Assembly (NCBI GenBank): GCA_964457335.1
Contig: CAYWGD010000001.1
Span: 248,001 to 312,000, forward strand
Direction: 5' to 3'
Origin: CAJBVW01 sp964457335
GTDB lineage: Bacteria > Myxococcota_A > UBA796 > SXON01
DNA length: 64,000 nt
Both the position numbers and the translations under genes were made by a program. Of this stretch, positions 41,394-49,750 are shown piece by piece (position 1 is the first letter of the stretch; each line of letters begins with the position of its first letter). Below the pieces are notes generated by a model that saw only the letters and a list, made by a program, of their open reading frames with translations, had not been told where the DNA came from and did not search any database.

Positions 41394-42896
41394 CTACTTC
41401 CTCCGCCGCGCCACGAGCCCCATCGCCACGAGCGCGCCGGCGAGCCAGCCCGCGTCGCCGCCGCTCGCGCAGCCGCAGCCGCCGGCCATCTCGACGGTCT
41501 CGTCGGGCGAGCCCGGACGCTCGGGGTCGGGGGTGCCGGGCTCGCCGGTCTCGCCGGGGTCGGGCTCCTCGGGCGTGACCTCGTAGGACCACGCGAAGGT
41601 CTCGCCGGAGCGCGCCCGCGCGGGCACCGCCGCGACCACGAGGTGCACGGTCGCGCCGTCGAGGCCCGTGAGCAGCACCTCGCCGACGCCGTCCGTCACG
41701 GGGATGCTCGTGTAGCGGGGGCCGCCGGGCGCGTCGACCACGGCGGTGACGCGCCAGTCGGCGTCGTTGCCGTTCGACCCCTCGACGGGGGCCTCGAAGC
41801 GCACGCGGTAGTCGGCGTCCCCGTCCGTATCGACGGTGACGACGTTGTAGCCGTAGCGCCCGGGCAGGGTGTCCTCGGGCGCGTCGACGAGGCCGTCGGT
41901 GCCGTCGGCGTCCACGTCGGCGACCACGCGGTGATCGTCGCTGCGGTAGTAGTCGGCGTACCAGTCTACCCACCGCTCGTAGAGCTCGCCGTCGGCGTAG
42001 TCCCACGTGGCGTTGCGGGCGGCGAAGTCGCCGAACACGTCGGCGAACGCGACGCCGCGCTCGGCCAAGAGCTCGGTGAGGGCGTCCTGCGGCGTCTCCG
42101 CGTCGAGGTCCTCCACCCAGGAGTCGCGCACGACGTCGGCGTCGGCGGCGATCTCGGAGACGTACCGCGGGAAGATCATCGCGCCGTACTGGTGGTACTC
42201 CTGGAGCGCGCCGGAGTCGGGGTAGTCGAAGAAGTAGACGGGCAGGTGCGGGAGGAGCGCGTAGCCGTACAGGAAGACGACGTACTCCTCGTAGTCCTCG
42301 AGCACCTCGCCCTCGATCCACATCGCCGTGGCTTCCCAGTACCAGGCGCTGTCCCCCTCGTAGTCGTAGCGGCCGGTCACGTCCTGCACGGCGTGGAAGA
42401 ACTCGTGCGCGGCGGTGCCCTGGGCCCAGCCGAGGTCGCTCAACGTCTCGGCGCTCACGACGATCATCGGGTAGTTGTCGCGGTCGCGGTTGAAGTAGCC
42501 GGAGGTGCCGTAGCCGTCGGGCGCGCCGTCGCCGGTGTCGCCGATGTAGACGTTGAAGAGGTAGCGGTCCGTGCCCGAGGGCGCGGGGAACGCGAGCCCG
42601 TCGATCTCCTGGCTCCAGGCGTGCTCGAAGGCGTCGAGCAGCGCCGCGGCGTCGGACTCGTCGACGCCGCCGCGGCTGCCCCACTTCACGACGAAGTTCT
42701 CGCCGACGAGCTGGTTGGGGAGCTCGCCGTAGGCGTCGCGCTGCTCCTTCTCGGTGGACGGCGAGGGCGGCGGCGGGGGGAGGGACGGCGCGGGGCCGAG
42801 CGTCGGGAGGAAGGCGGGCGTGCCGCAGGGGCCGCGGGGGGCGATGAGCCCCGGGGGGCTGGCCGCCAGGGCGAGGGGGAGGACCGTGAGGAGCAT
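41394..42896 (-). CDS. MXAN_6640-type metalloprotease with MYXO-CTERM-like tail
   Basis: The 500-residue protein starts MLLTVLPLALAASPP, a signal peptide, then a Pro-rich linker. A zinc protease motif AAHEFFHAVQ (HExxH-type, near residue 165) and downstream Glu-rich WYWEATAMWIEGE match the MXAN_6640-type putative metalloproteases of myxobacteria. The C-terminus has a Pro/Asp/Glu linker, then GGCGCASGG, a membrane span and RRRK, the layout of the MYXO-CTERM sorting signal, which implies anchoring at the cell surface. HEFFH is a HExxH variant as in the family. It is a single gene. Confidence 0.87.
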   Translation of the reverse strand: MLLTVLPLALAASPPGLIAPRGPCGTPAFLPTLGPAPSLPPPPPSPSTEKEQRDAYGELPNQLVGENFVVKWGSRGGVDESDAAALLDAFEHAWSQEIDGLAFPAPSGTDRYLFNVYIGDTGDGAPDGYGTSGYFNRDRDNYPMIVVSAETLSDLGWAQGTAAHEFFHAVQDVTGRYDYEGDSAWYWEATAMWIEGEVLEDYEEYVVFLYGYALLPHLPVYFFDYPDSGALQEYHQYGAMIFPRYVSEIAADADVVRDSWVEDLDAETPQDALTELLAERGVAFADVFGDFAARNATWDYADGELYERWVDWYADYYRSDDHRVVADVDADGTDGLVDAPEDTLPGRYGYNVVTVDTDGDADYRVRFEAPVEGSNGNDADWRVTAVVDAPGGPRYTSIPVTDGVGEVLLTGLDGATVHLVVAAVPARARSGETFAWSYEVTPEEPDPGETGEPGTPDPERPGSPDETVEMAGGCGCASGGDAGWLAGALVAMGLVARRRK

Positions 42897-43096
42897 GCGC
42901 GTCTCGGAGCGACACGCATGGTAGCCGGCGACCTCGACGCTCGCGTCGTCCCTGACGCATCTTTGGCAGGATCCAGGTCGGAAGCGGGAGCTTCGTGGGC
43001 TCCTCCACGGGGGCTCGCTCGCGTGCCGGCCCCGTCGTGACCTTCGGTGACCGACCGGGCGCTACGGTGTCGCGACCAGGCGGGCGGCCGCCGCGC

Positions 43097-43825
43097 CTAC
43101 GGCGTCGGCAGCCAGCGCGCGACCTCGGTGGGGTGCGAGAGGTGCGGCCGGTGCCCGCCGGGCACGACCAGCGGCTCCAGGCCGGCGTCGCGCACGTCCG
43201 CGGGCGACCACTGCACGAAGCGGTCCGTGGCCCCCCAGAGCCAGGTGTGGGCGCGCCCGGGCGGCCGCGCGGGGAGGCCCCAGCCCGCGATCGCGGCGAG
43301 GCGGTCGGCCATCACGTCCCGCGGAGGGAGGCGGACCGCGTCGAGCAGCGCGTCGTCGGCGCCGTCCTCCTGCAACGACGCGCGGGCGCGGGGGGCGTAG
43401 AGCTCGTGGTACACGCGGTGGGGCAGGCGGCGGAGCGCGGCGGCGTAGAGCCGCATGCGGCGCGCGCGGGGCGTGGGGTGCGGGAGCGTCCCGATCGTGG
43501 TCAGGGTGCGGACGCGGTCGGGCGGCAGCGCCCAGCCGACGAGCCCGCCGAAGCTCGCGCCCACGACGTGCCAGGCGCCGGCGGGCAGGTCGCGCGCGAC
43601 GGCGGCGGCGATGTCGGCGAGGCGGGGCCCCGCGTCGGGGAGGTCCACGAGGCGGATCCGCCAGCCCTGGAGGCGCGGGACCAACCGCTCGAACTCCAGC
43701 GCGTCGCCGCGGATGCCGGGCAGGAGCACGAGGGTGGGGCCCTCGCCGACCTCGTGGCCGCCGGGCACGCGACGCCAGCCCGGAGGACCGCCGCCGGCGG
43801 CCGAGCGGCCCGACCCGGCGCTCAC
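43097..43825 (-). CDS. Alpha/beta hydrolase
   Basis: The GTG start overlaps the stop of the upstream lipoprotein (GTGA). The 242-residue protein has the fold landmarks LVLLPGIRGDALEF (oxyanion region), VVGASFGGLVGW (Ser nucleophile in GxSxG), WLWGATDRFV (acidic residue) and PGGHRPHLSHP (His). No signal peptide is present. The substrate cannot be predicted. It is the second gene of a two-gene unit. Confidence 0.8.
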   Translation of the reverse strand: MSAGSGRSAAGGGPPGWRRVPGGHEVGEGPTLVLLPGIRGDALEFERLVPRLQGWRIRLVDLPDAGPRLADIAAAVARDLPAGAWHVVGASFGGLVGWALPPDRVRTLTTIGTLPHPTPRARRMRLYAAALRRLPHRVYHELYAPRARASLQEDGADDALLDAVRLPPRDVMADRLAAIAGWGLPARPPGRAHTWLWGATDRFVQWSPADVRDAGLEPLVVPGGHRPHLSHPTEVARWLPTP

Positions 43826-44898
43826 GGGACGAGGACCCGCGCCGAGCCCGTCGCGCCGGCCGCCCCCGGCGCGCCCGCCACGAGCGTGCCGCGGCCGAAG
43901 GAGAGGGCCACGCCGAGCTGGTCCCCGGGGGTCGCGCCGGCGAGCCAGGGCTCGGCCGCGCCGTCCCGGACCCGGTACACCGCGCCCTCGACGCCGTCGC
44001 CGGCCATCGGCGCGCCGACGTAGAGCGTGCCGTCGGGCCCCGCCGCGAGCGCGGCCCCGAAGCGGCCGGTGCCGGGGCCGATCGCCGCGGCGTCGGCGAG
44101 CGAGGCCGGGAGGTCGTCGGGCGGGAGCACGTAGATCACGCCCGCGCCCGGGGCGCCGACGACGAGCTCCTCGGCGCCATCCCCGTCGAGGTCCGCGAGG
44201 AGCAGCGCGTAGCCGGCCTCGTCGCCGACCGCGGCGCGCGTGATCGTGCGGGCGCCGGAGCGGACGGCGCCCTCCCCGCGCGCGAAGCCGGCCCACACGG
44301 CGCCGGCCGCGTCGATCGCGAGGGCGTCGGGGCGCCGATCCCAGTCGGTGCGGGCGCTTGTGTGGTCGACCACGCCCACCGCGGTGCTGGCGACCCACGC
44401 GGCTCCCCGCGCCGCGAGCACGCCGCCGGCGCCCTCGAGCTCCAGGAGCACGTCGCCCGCGAGCGTCGTGACCCGGCCGGCGCCCGGCGCGCCCACGAGC
44501 ACGGTCCCGTCGGCGAGCGCGGCGAGCCCGGCCCCGAGGAACGCGCCGTCCTCGCCGAGGAGGCTGGCGCCGTCGCTCGTGGCGACCCGACCCGCGCCGA
44601 CGCCGCCCGCGGAGAAGAAGGGCGCGCCGAACACGAGGCGATCGTCGGTGGCGAGCACGCGGGTGCCGAAGCCCTCGTCGGCCTGCTCGCCGTCGAGCGT
44701 GCCGAGCGCGAGCGGATCCACGCCGTCGCAGTCCTGGTCGAGCCCGTCCCCGGGCACCTCGCGGGCCCCCGGGTGCACCCCGGCGAGCGCGTCGTTGCAG
44801 TCGTCACCCACGACGAAGCCGTCGCCATCGGCGTCGACGTGGGTGACGCGGTCCGGCACGGGGCCGTTGCACGCCGCCAGGAGCGTGAGCATTCCCAT
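43822..44898 (-). CDS. Lipoprotein with MopE-type motif and FG-GAP-like repeats
   Basis: The ATG at 44898 gives a short signal MGMLTLLAAC with lipobox. Then comes a MopE-type Asp/Cys metal-binding motif (DGDGFVVGDDCNDA, PGAREVPGDGLDQDCDG), common in myxobacterial surface proteins. The rest (about residues 60-355) resembles a beta-propeller of FG-GAP-type repeats, with VFGAPFFSAGG, VLVGAPGAG, ADLDGDGAEELVVGAPGAG and LYVGAPMAG. The whole protein is 358 residues. Probably exported and calcium-binding; function unknown. Confidence 0.82.
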   Translation of the reverse strand: MGMLTLLAACNGPVPDRVTHVDADGDGFVVGDDCNDALAGVHPGAREVPGDGLDQDCDGVDPLALGTLDGEQADEGFGTRVLATDDRLVFGAPFFSAGGVGAGRVATSDGASLLGEDGAFLGAGLAALADGTVLVGAPGAGRVTTLAGDVLLELEGAGGVLAARGAAWVASTAVGVVDHTSARTDWDRRPDALAIDAAGAVWAGFARGEGAVRSGARTITRAAVGDEAGYALLLADLDGDGAEELVVGAPGAGVIYVLPPDDLPASLADAAAIGPGTGRFGAALAAGPDGTLYVGAPMAGDGVEGAVYRVRDGAAEPWLAGATPGDQLGVALSFGRGTLVAGAPGAAGATGSARVLVP

Positions 44899-45009
44899 CC
44901 CGCACCCCCTATCCGCGTCCAGCCGGCGGCCGCTCGTGGCGCGCCGTCCCACGCGCGCGTTCCGTGCGCACGCGTGCCAAAGCCGCTAAGCGTCGCGCTC
45001 CGAGGTCCC

Positions 45010-45420
45010 ATGTCGACGATCCGCCGTCAGATCAGCATCGCGGCCACCCCCCGCGCCGTGTGGAACGCGCTGACCACTCCCGAAGGGCTCGCGGGCTGGC
45101 TCGGCACCGACGGGCGTGTGGACCCGCGACCGGGCGGCCGCTTCGTGCTGAAGGTCGAGTCCGAGGGCAAGCAGGTCGAGGAGGCGGGGCTCCTGCACGT
45201 GTTCCGCCCCACGGCCAAGCTCGAGGTGACCTGGGACAAGCACTCCCAGGGCCCCTGGAAGGGCACGCTGACCCAGTTCCAGGTCGTCCGTGACGGCGGC
45301 GAGACCGTGCTGAACGTGCAGCACATCGGCTCCGCGCTCGAGGACGAGGCGCTGCGCACCACGCTCGACGAGCGCTGGAAGCGCGCGCTGCTGGCGCTGC
45401 GGGACGGGCTCGAGAAGTAG
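45010..45420 (+). CDS. AHSA1/SRPBCC-family protein
   Basis: The 136-residue product has the START/AHSA1 pattern: MSTIRRQISIAATPRAVWNA, then PEGLAGWLG, DPRPGGRFVLKVE and a final helix with LDERWKRALLALRDGLE. Such proteins form a hydrophobic ligand pocket or act as Hsp90 co-chaperone-like domains. The divergent lipoprotein gene starts 111 bases away. It is of interest that an HSP90-like operon lies elsewhere in the window, but no link can be read from the sequence. Confidence 0.85.
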   Translation: MSTIRRQISIAATPRAVWNALTTPEGLAGWLGTDGRVDPRPGGRFVLKVESEGKQVEEAGLLHVFRPTAKLEVTWDKHSQGPWKGTLTQFQVVRDGGETVLNVQHIGSALEDEALRTTLDERWKRALLALRDGLEK

Positions 45421-45436
45421 CCCGCTCCGATCTTTT

Positions 45437-45551
45437 GGGCAGCCGGCTCCGCCGCTGCGGCGACGTCGTGCCGCGGAGGGGCGTCGGGGGCTCGGGTGCC
45501 GCCGACATCCGCCGGAGGCACCGCGGCCGACGCAGCGCGGAGCGGCTGCCC
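45437..45551. repeat. Dispersed repeat family B, inverted pair B4 (115 bp)
   Basis: It starts GGGCAGCCGGCTCCGCCGCT and ends GCGGAGCGGCTGCCC, forming terminal inverted repeats. It lies between the convergent AHSA1 and SGNH-hydrolase genes, 17 and 5 bases from their stops. Confidence 0.75.
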
Positions 45552-45555
45552 GTCC

Positions 45556-46695
45556 TCAGCCCCCCGGCCCCGGACCGCCCGCGCCGGGCGAGCCCGGGAA
45601 GTTGCCGGCCTTCTCCTCGCGCCCCTTGCCCTCGAAGGGGTCGGCGAAGGTGGGGAGCGGCGTGGCGGGCGTGGTGAGCGTGAGCGGAGCGGCGGGCCAG
45701 CCGCGGGCGCGGAGCTCGACGGCGACGGCGTCGGCGAGGCGCGCGTGGCCGATGGGCGTGGGGTGCATCTGGTCGAGGAAGAGCGCGTCGGCGCTGCGGC
45801 CGCTGGCGCGGAAGGCGGCGGGCGCGTCCACGAGCGGGGCGCCCCAGCGGGCGGCGACCTCGCGCATGACGCGCCGGTAGGGCGCCCACGCGGGATCGCC
45901 CGAGAGGGGCTCGACGTCCTCGCGGTTGGGCAGGAGCAGGAACACCACCCCGCCGCCGCGGGCGTGCATGCGGGCGCAGAAGGCGTCGAGGTTGCGCGCA
46001 TAGGCGGCGATGTCGACGCGGCGGGCGCCGGTGCGTGGATCGTCGCCGCCCACCTGCCAGCCGACCTTGCGCGCGCGGGTGCGCTGCGGCGCGACCCGCA
46101 CGGTCCAGTCGAGCCAGCGGAAGAGCGCCGACCGCTCGAGCAGGAGGCGGGCGCGGTTCGCGCCGGACGCCTCCCAGCCGGCGTAGCTGGCGAGCAGATC
46201 GGCGTCGGAGAAGCTGTCGAAGTTGTTGTCGGACCAGAGGGTGCCGACCACGAGCAGGTCGGGCTCGAGCGCCCAGCCCCGCATGTCGAGCAGGTTGAGC
46301 GCCTGGTAGGACGAGTAGCCCGGCACGGCCGCGTTGATGAACTCGGCGCCGAGCTGGCCTTCGAGCAGCGAGGTGAAGACCTCGCCGTCGCGCACCCCGA
46401 AGCCGTAGACGCTGGAGTCGCCGAGCGCGAGCGCGCGCGGGCCGGCCTTGGGGCCGCGGTCGCGATCGCGCAGGCCGAGGGCGTTCACCCGCACGGGCAC
46501 GCCGACCTCCTCGTGCTCGCCGGGGCGCAGGCTCCACAGGAGCCAGGGGTCGCCGTCCAGGAGCACGGACCCCTCGACGGGGTCGCCGGTGGGGAGGGCC
46601 GCGCTGGGCACGTCCGCGGTGCGGGCGAGGCCTTCGGCCGCCACGAGGATCAGCGCGGCGACGGCGAGGCCGGCGGCTGCGCGCCCGCCGCTCAC
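45556..46695 (-). CDS. SGNH/GDSL-like hydrolase, membrane-anchored
   Basis: The GTG start overlaps the upstream stop (GTGA). The 379-residue product has an N-terminal membrane segment (about residues 7-22) and a periplasmic SGNH-type domain: LALGDSSVYGFG with the catalytic Ser, NAAVPGYSSYQ with Gly, TLWSDNNFD with Asn, and DQMHPTPIGHARLADAV with Asp and His. Such enzymes often remove or add acyl groups on envelope polysaccharides. A Gly/Pro-rich tail follows. Coupled to the upstream lipoprotein gene. Confidence 0.85.
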   Translation of the reverse strand: MSGGRAAAGLAVAALILVAAEGLARTADVPSAALPTGDPVEGSVLLDGDPWLLWSLRPGEHEEVGVPVRVNALGLRDRDRGPKAGPRALALGDSSVYGFGVRDGEVFTSLLEGQLGAEFINAAVPGYSSYQALNLLDMRGWALEPDLLVVGTLWSDNNFDSFSDADLLASYAGWEASGANRARLLLERSALFRWLDWTVRVAPQRTRARKVGWQVGGDDPRTGARRVDIAAYARNLDAFCARMHARGGGVVFLLLPNREDVEPLSGDPAWAPYRRVMREVAARWGAPLVDAPAAFRASGRSADALFLDQMHPTPIGHARLADAVAVELRARGWPAAPLTLTTPATPLPTFADPFEGKGREEKAGNFPGSPGAGGPGPGG

Positions 46696-47930
46696 TTGTG
46701 CTTCGCTCCGTCTCCGTTGCGCCCGTCGGGCGAGCGCACGAGCAGCGACCCGTCGACCACGAGCGTGCCGTCGCGCCCGCTCACCGCGGTCGTCTCCGCG
46801 CGGAGCTGCACCACGCCGAGGTCCTGGCGCTGCGTGGCGGGCAGCGAGCGCGTGACCGAGTCGGTGATGGCCTCGAGGATCTTGCCCTCGAACAGCGCGG
46901 CCAGCGGGTCGACGAGGCCGGCGCCGGGGGACTTGCCGAGATCCTCGACCCGCTTCGCCACGAGCCGCACGGCGCCGCCCTGCACCTGGAGGTCGCCGTA
47001 GATGCGGTAGTCGCGCCACCAGCCGCGGCCCACGAGGCGCCAGAGCCGCAGGTCGAGCGTGAACTCCGAACCTTCGACGTTCATCTCCAGCGGGTCGGCG
47101 TAGACGTCGAGCGTGAGCTCGCCCTTCTCGAAGGCGGCGCGGCGCGCGAGGCCGATGAGCGCGGTCTCCGAGATGCCGAGGCGCACGCCGTCGGCGGGGG
47201 CGTCGACCGCGCCGACGGGCTTGGCGCCCGCGACGTTCGTGAGCGCCTCGATGCGCACGGCGCCGCCCTGGCTCCGCAGCCGCAGGTCGCGGAGGGGGAG
47301 GGCGCTCGTGTCGATGTCCACGACCCGGATCTTCGGCAGGCGACCCGCGAGCTGCGCGGTGAGCTGATCTTGAATCGCCTTCGAGGGGTTGACCTTCAAG
47401 CCCGCGACATCCTTTACCCGGACGCGAACGGCGGTGACCGCGCGCGGGGTGGCCTGGATGATGTGCCCGTCGGCCACCTCGAGCGCGAAGACGCCCTGGG
47501 CGCCGACGTCCAGCGGGATCGTGCCCGAGGCCGGCCCGACCGACCAGGCGGCCTTGCCGACCAGCACGGCGTCGAAGGAGAGGCAGGCGGGGCAGGCGTC
47601 GCTCGCCTTCAGCGCGGCCTCCTCGACGGAGAACACCGGCCGGAGCTTCGCCTCGACGCCGAAGGCGATGGGGATCACGATCGGCTCCTGCTCCTTGGCG
47701 AGCGCGGCCTTCACGGCCGTCTCGACGGCCTCCTCGAAGGCGGGCCCGGCGATGTGCAGGACGACGTCGGGCTCCCAGTCGGAGGGGCGCTCGGTGGCGA
47801 CCTCGAGGACGGCGGACTTCTCCGCCTCGTACATCGCGATCACGTCCGGGGTGCAGCCGCCGAGGACGGACGCGGAGAGGAGGGCGAGCGCGGCGAGGGG
47901 GCGCGCGAGGGGCCCGGTGGACGTCGGCAT
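46692..47930 (-). CDS. Lipoprotein of unknown function
   Basis: The 412-residue product begins with a signal and lipobox (LLSASVLGGC). It is beta-rich with two long amphipathic segments, such as DVVLHIAGPAFEEAVETAVK, and regular strand patterns that could form a lipid-binding TULIP-like fold, but this is weak and no family is recognised. One close Cys pair (DACPAC) is present. It starts a two-gene unit with the SGNH hydrolase, suggesting an envelope role. Confidence 0.7.
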   Translation of the reverse strand: MPTSTGPLARPLAALALLSASVLGGCTPDVIAMYEAEKSAVLEVATERPSDWEPDVVLHIAGPAFEEAVETAVKAALAKEQEPIVIPIAFGVEAKLRPVFSVEEAALKASDACPACLSFDAVLVGKAAWSVGPASGTIPLDVGAQGVFALEVADGHIIQATPRAVTAVRVRVKDVAGLKVNPSKAIQDQLTAQLAGRLPKIRVVDIDTSALPLRDLRLRSQGGAVRIEALTNVAGAKPVGAVDAPADGVRLGISETALIGLARRAAFEKGELTLDVYADPLEMNVEGSEFTLDLRLWRLVGRGWWRDYRIYGDLQVQGGAVRLVAKRVEDLGKSPGAGLVDPLAALFEGKILEAITDSVTRSLPATQRQDLGVVQLRAETTAVSGRDGTLVVDGSLLVRSPDGRNGDGAKHK

Positions 47931-48065
47931 GCGGGGCTCCTAACCGGGATTGGGGCCGGGCCGTCCCGGCGGGCCGTAGGTGTCAATCATCAATTCCCGA
48001 CACCCTCCAGGACCCCCCCACCCGGGGCGTCGCCCGCGCGGCCCGCCGGTGCTACGGTCCCCGGC

Positions 48066-49268
48066 ATGTCCGAGACCGCCGACCCCGTCGCCGCCCTGTC
48101 CAACAAGAGCCTCGCCGTCCGGGCGGCCGGCGCCCGCGATCTCGCGGCCACCGGCACGCCCGCGCACCTGCCGCAGCTCGTGGCGCTCGCCGTGCAGGAC
48201 CCGTCGCCGGGCGTGCGCCTCGGCGCCGCGGCCGCCGCCGCCGACATCCTGTCCCGCTGGCGCCTCCCGGGGCGCGCCGCCGGGATCCCCGACGCCGACC
48301 GCGTGGCGCTCTGGGCGGTGATCCGGGGCGCGGACCCCGGGATCAACCCCGGCGTCTTCCAGGTGTGCGCGACGCTGGGCGTGCCCGACGCCACGAGCCG
48401 CATCTTCGGCGCCATGCGCGACCCGCGCGTCGACGTGCGCCAGGGCGCGTGTGTGGGGCTCTGGCGGCTAACCGCGAGCGCCGCGGTCAACGGCGACGCC
48501 GAGCTCGAGGCCCGCGTCGTCGCGCTCTTCGCGGACACGCGCATCAAGCCCGACACGCAGGCGGAGATCGCCCGCGTGGCGTCGGTGGTCGGCTACACCT
48601 CCGCGCTCGAGCCCGTGCGCCGGCTCGCCGAGGCGAGCTTGCGGCAGATCGCGACCGTGGCCGGCGAGGCGCTCCAGCGGCTCGAGTGGCCCGTGGCGCT
48701 CGCGGGTGTGTGGGCCGACCTGGGGCTCGACGCCGCGGAGGTGAACCCCGAGGCGCAGCCGGGCGCGATCGTCGCGCTGACCGGCTCGGACGCGCTCGTG
48801 CGCGCCACCGCCGACACGGTGACGAAGGAGCCGCTCGTCGCGTCTCCCCGCCGCTTGTGGCTGAAGCGCCCTGGCGCCACCGAGGCGACCTGGGCGCTGC
48901 AGATCGGGCCCTCCACGTACTGGGCGGCCGACGGCGACGAGATCGGCGAGCTCGGCGACCGCCTGCTCGCCGCCGACGCCTTCGAGCTCTTCGCGCTCGT
49001 GGACCCGCTCCTGCCGGTGAGCGCGGCCGCCGCGCGCCTCCGGGGCGTCGCGAAGCTCCGCGCCGGCGATCTCGCGGGCGCGCTCGAGTACCTCACGGCC
49101 GCGACCGAGATGAAGAAGGTGCCGGTCGACACCTGGTGGTTCCTCGCCGACACGCTCCACGCGCTCGGCCGGGACGAGGAGGCGCGCCCGCACCTCGAGA
49201 AGTACGTCGCGAAGGCGGCGAAGCGCGCGCCGTGGGTCGCGGAGGCGCGGCGGCGGCTCGGGGAGTAG
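48066..49268 (+). CDS. HEAT/TPR-type repeat protein
   Basis: The 400-residue soluble protein begins MSETADPVAALSNKSLAVRA. N-terminal HEAT-like pairs (AVRAAGARDLAATG, DPSPGVRLGAAAAAADIL, DPRVDVRQGACVGLW) cover about residues 10-210; the C-terminal 100 residues have a TPR-like pair (DLAGALEYLTAATEM and DEEARPHLEKYVAKA). It has no signal peptide. It probably binds other proteins; no partner is evident from the neighbourhood. Confidence 0.75.
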   Translation: MSETADPVAALSNKSLAVRAAGARDLAATGTPAHLPQLVALAVQDPSPGVRLGAAAAAADILSRWRLPGRAAGIPDADRVALWAVIRGADPGINPGVFQVCATLGVPDATSRIFGAMRDPRVDVRQGACVGLWRLTASAAVNGDAELEARVVALFADTRIKPDTQAEIARVASVVGYTSALEPVRRLAEASLRQIATVAGEALQRLEWPVALAGVWADLGLDAAEVNPEAQPGAIVALTGSDALVRATADTVTKEPLVASPRRLWLKRPGATEATWALQIGPSTYWAADGDEIGELGDRLLAADAFELFALVDPLLPVSAAAARLRGVAKLRAGDLAGALEYLTAATEMKKVPVDTWWFLADTLHALGRDEEARPHLEKYVAKAAKRAPWVAEARRRLGE

Positions 49269-49288
49269 CGGTCGGCCGAACCGCGCTG

Positions 49289-49344
49289 TTCGCGTCCTGT
49301 GAACGCGAAGAAGCGGGACGGGCGCACATCGCGAGCGCTCGCGA
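49289..49344. promoter_or_regulatory. Inverted repeats between the HEAT/TPR gene and the unknown operon
   Basis: TTCGCGT (49289-49295) pairs with ACGCGAA (49303-49309), and TCGCGAGCGCTCGCGA at 49329-49344 is a perfect 16-bp palindrome. They lie in the 116-base gap before the three-gene operon that starts at 49385 and could be terminator and operator respectively. Confidence 0.4.
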
Positions 49345-49384
49345 CGTAGGATTCGCCTCGTCGGGATGACCCCGAGGAGGCGGA

Positions 49385-49750
49385 ATGTCCGAGTTGACCG
49401 GCGCGAAGCAGGTTTCGAAGGTCTCGTTCTACCAGGTGACGGACGGGCAGGACGTGGTGCTCGACGTGGTCGTCGGGATGGGGATGCCGTCGGGGGCGAG
49501 CGTCACGCTGAACGGGGAGCCGCTCGCCCACGCGCCGCAGATCGCCGGCCTCGAGATCGGCGAGGGGAGCACGCTCCACGGCAAGACGCTCGTGGTCGTG
49601 GCGACCGTGCGCGACGACAACCCGAACACCGACAACACCGCGGCCACGCTGTACCTGCGCGGCGGCACGGTGCCCAAGGAGCTCCCGGCGAGCGCGGTGG
49701 CCGACCCGAACCAACTCGTCGTCTACACCTTCCTCGTGAACCTCCTGTGA
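49385..49750 (+). CDS. Unknown small beta-rich protein, gene 1 of a three-gene operon
   Basis: GGAGG precedes the ATG. The 121-residue protein (MSELTGAKQVSKVSFYQVTD) is soluble and strand-rich, with no Cys and no signal peptide. A motif is not recognised. Its stop overlaps the next start (GTGA). It looks like a single-domain protein, possibly an adaptor. Confidence 0.7.
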   Translation: MSELTGAKQVSKVSFYQVTDGQDVVLDVVVGMGMPSGASVTLNGEPLAHAPQIAGLEIGEGSTLHGKTLVVVATVRDDNPNTDNTAATLYLRGGTVPKELPASAVADPNQLVVYTFLVNLL

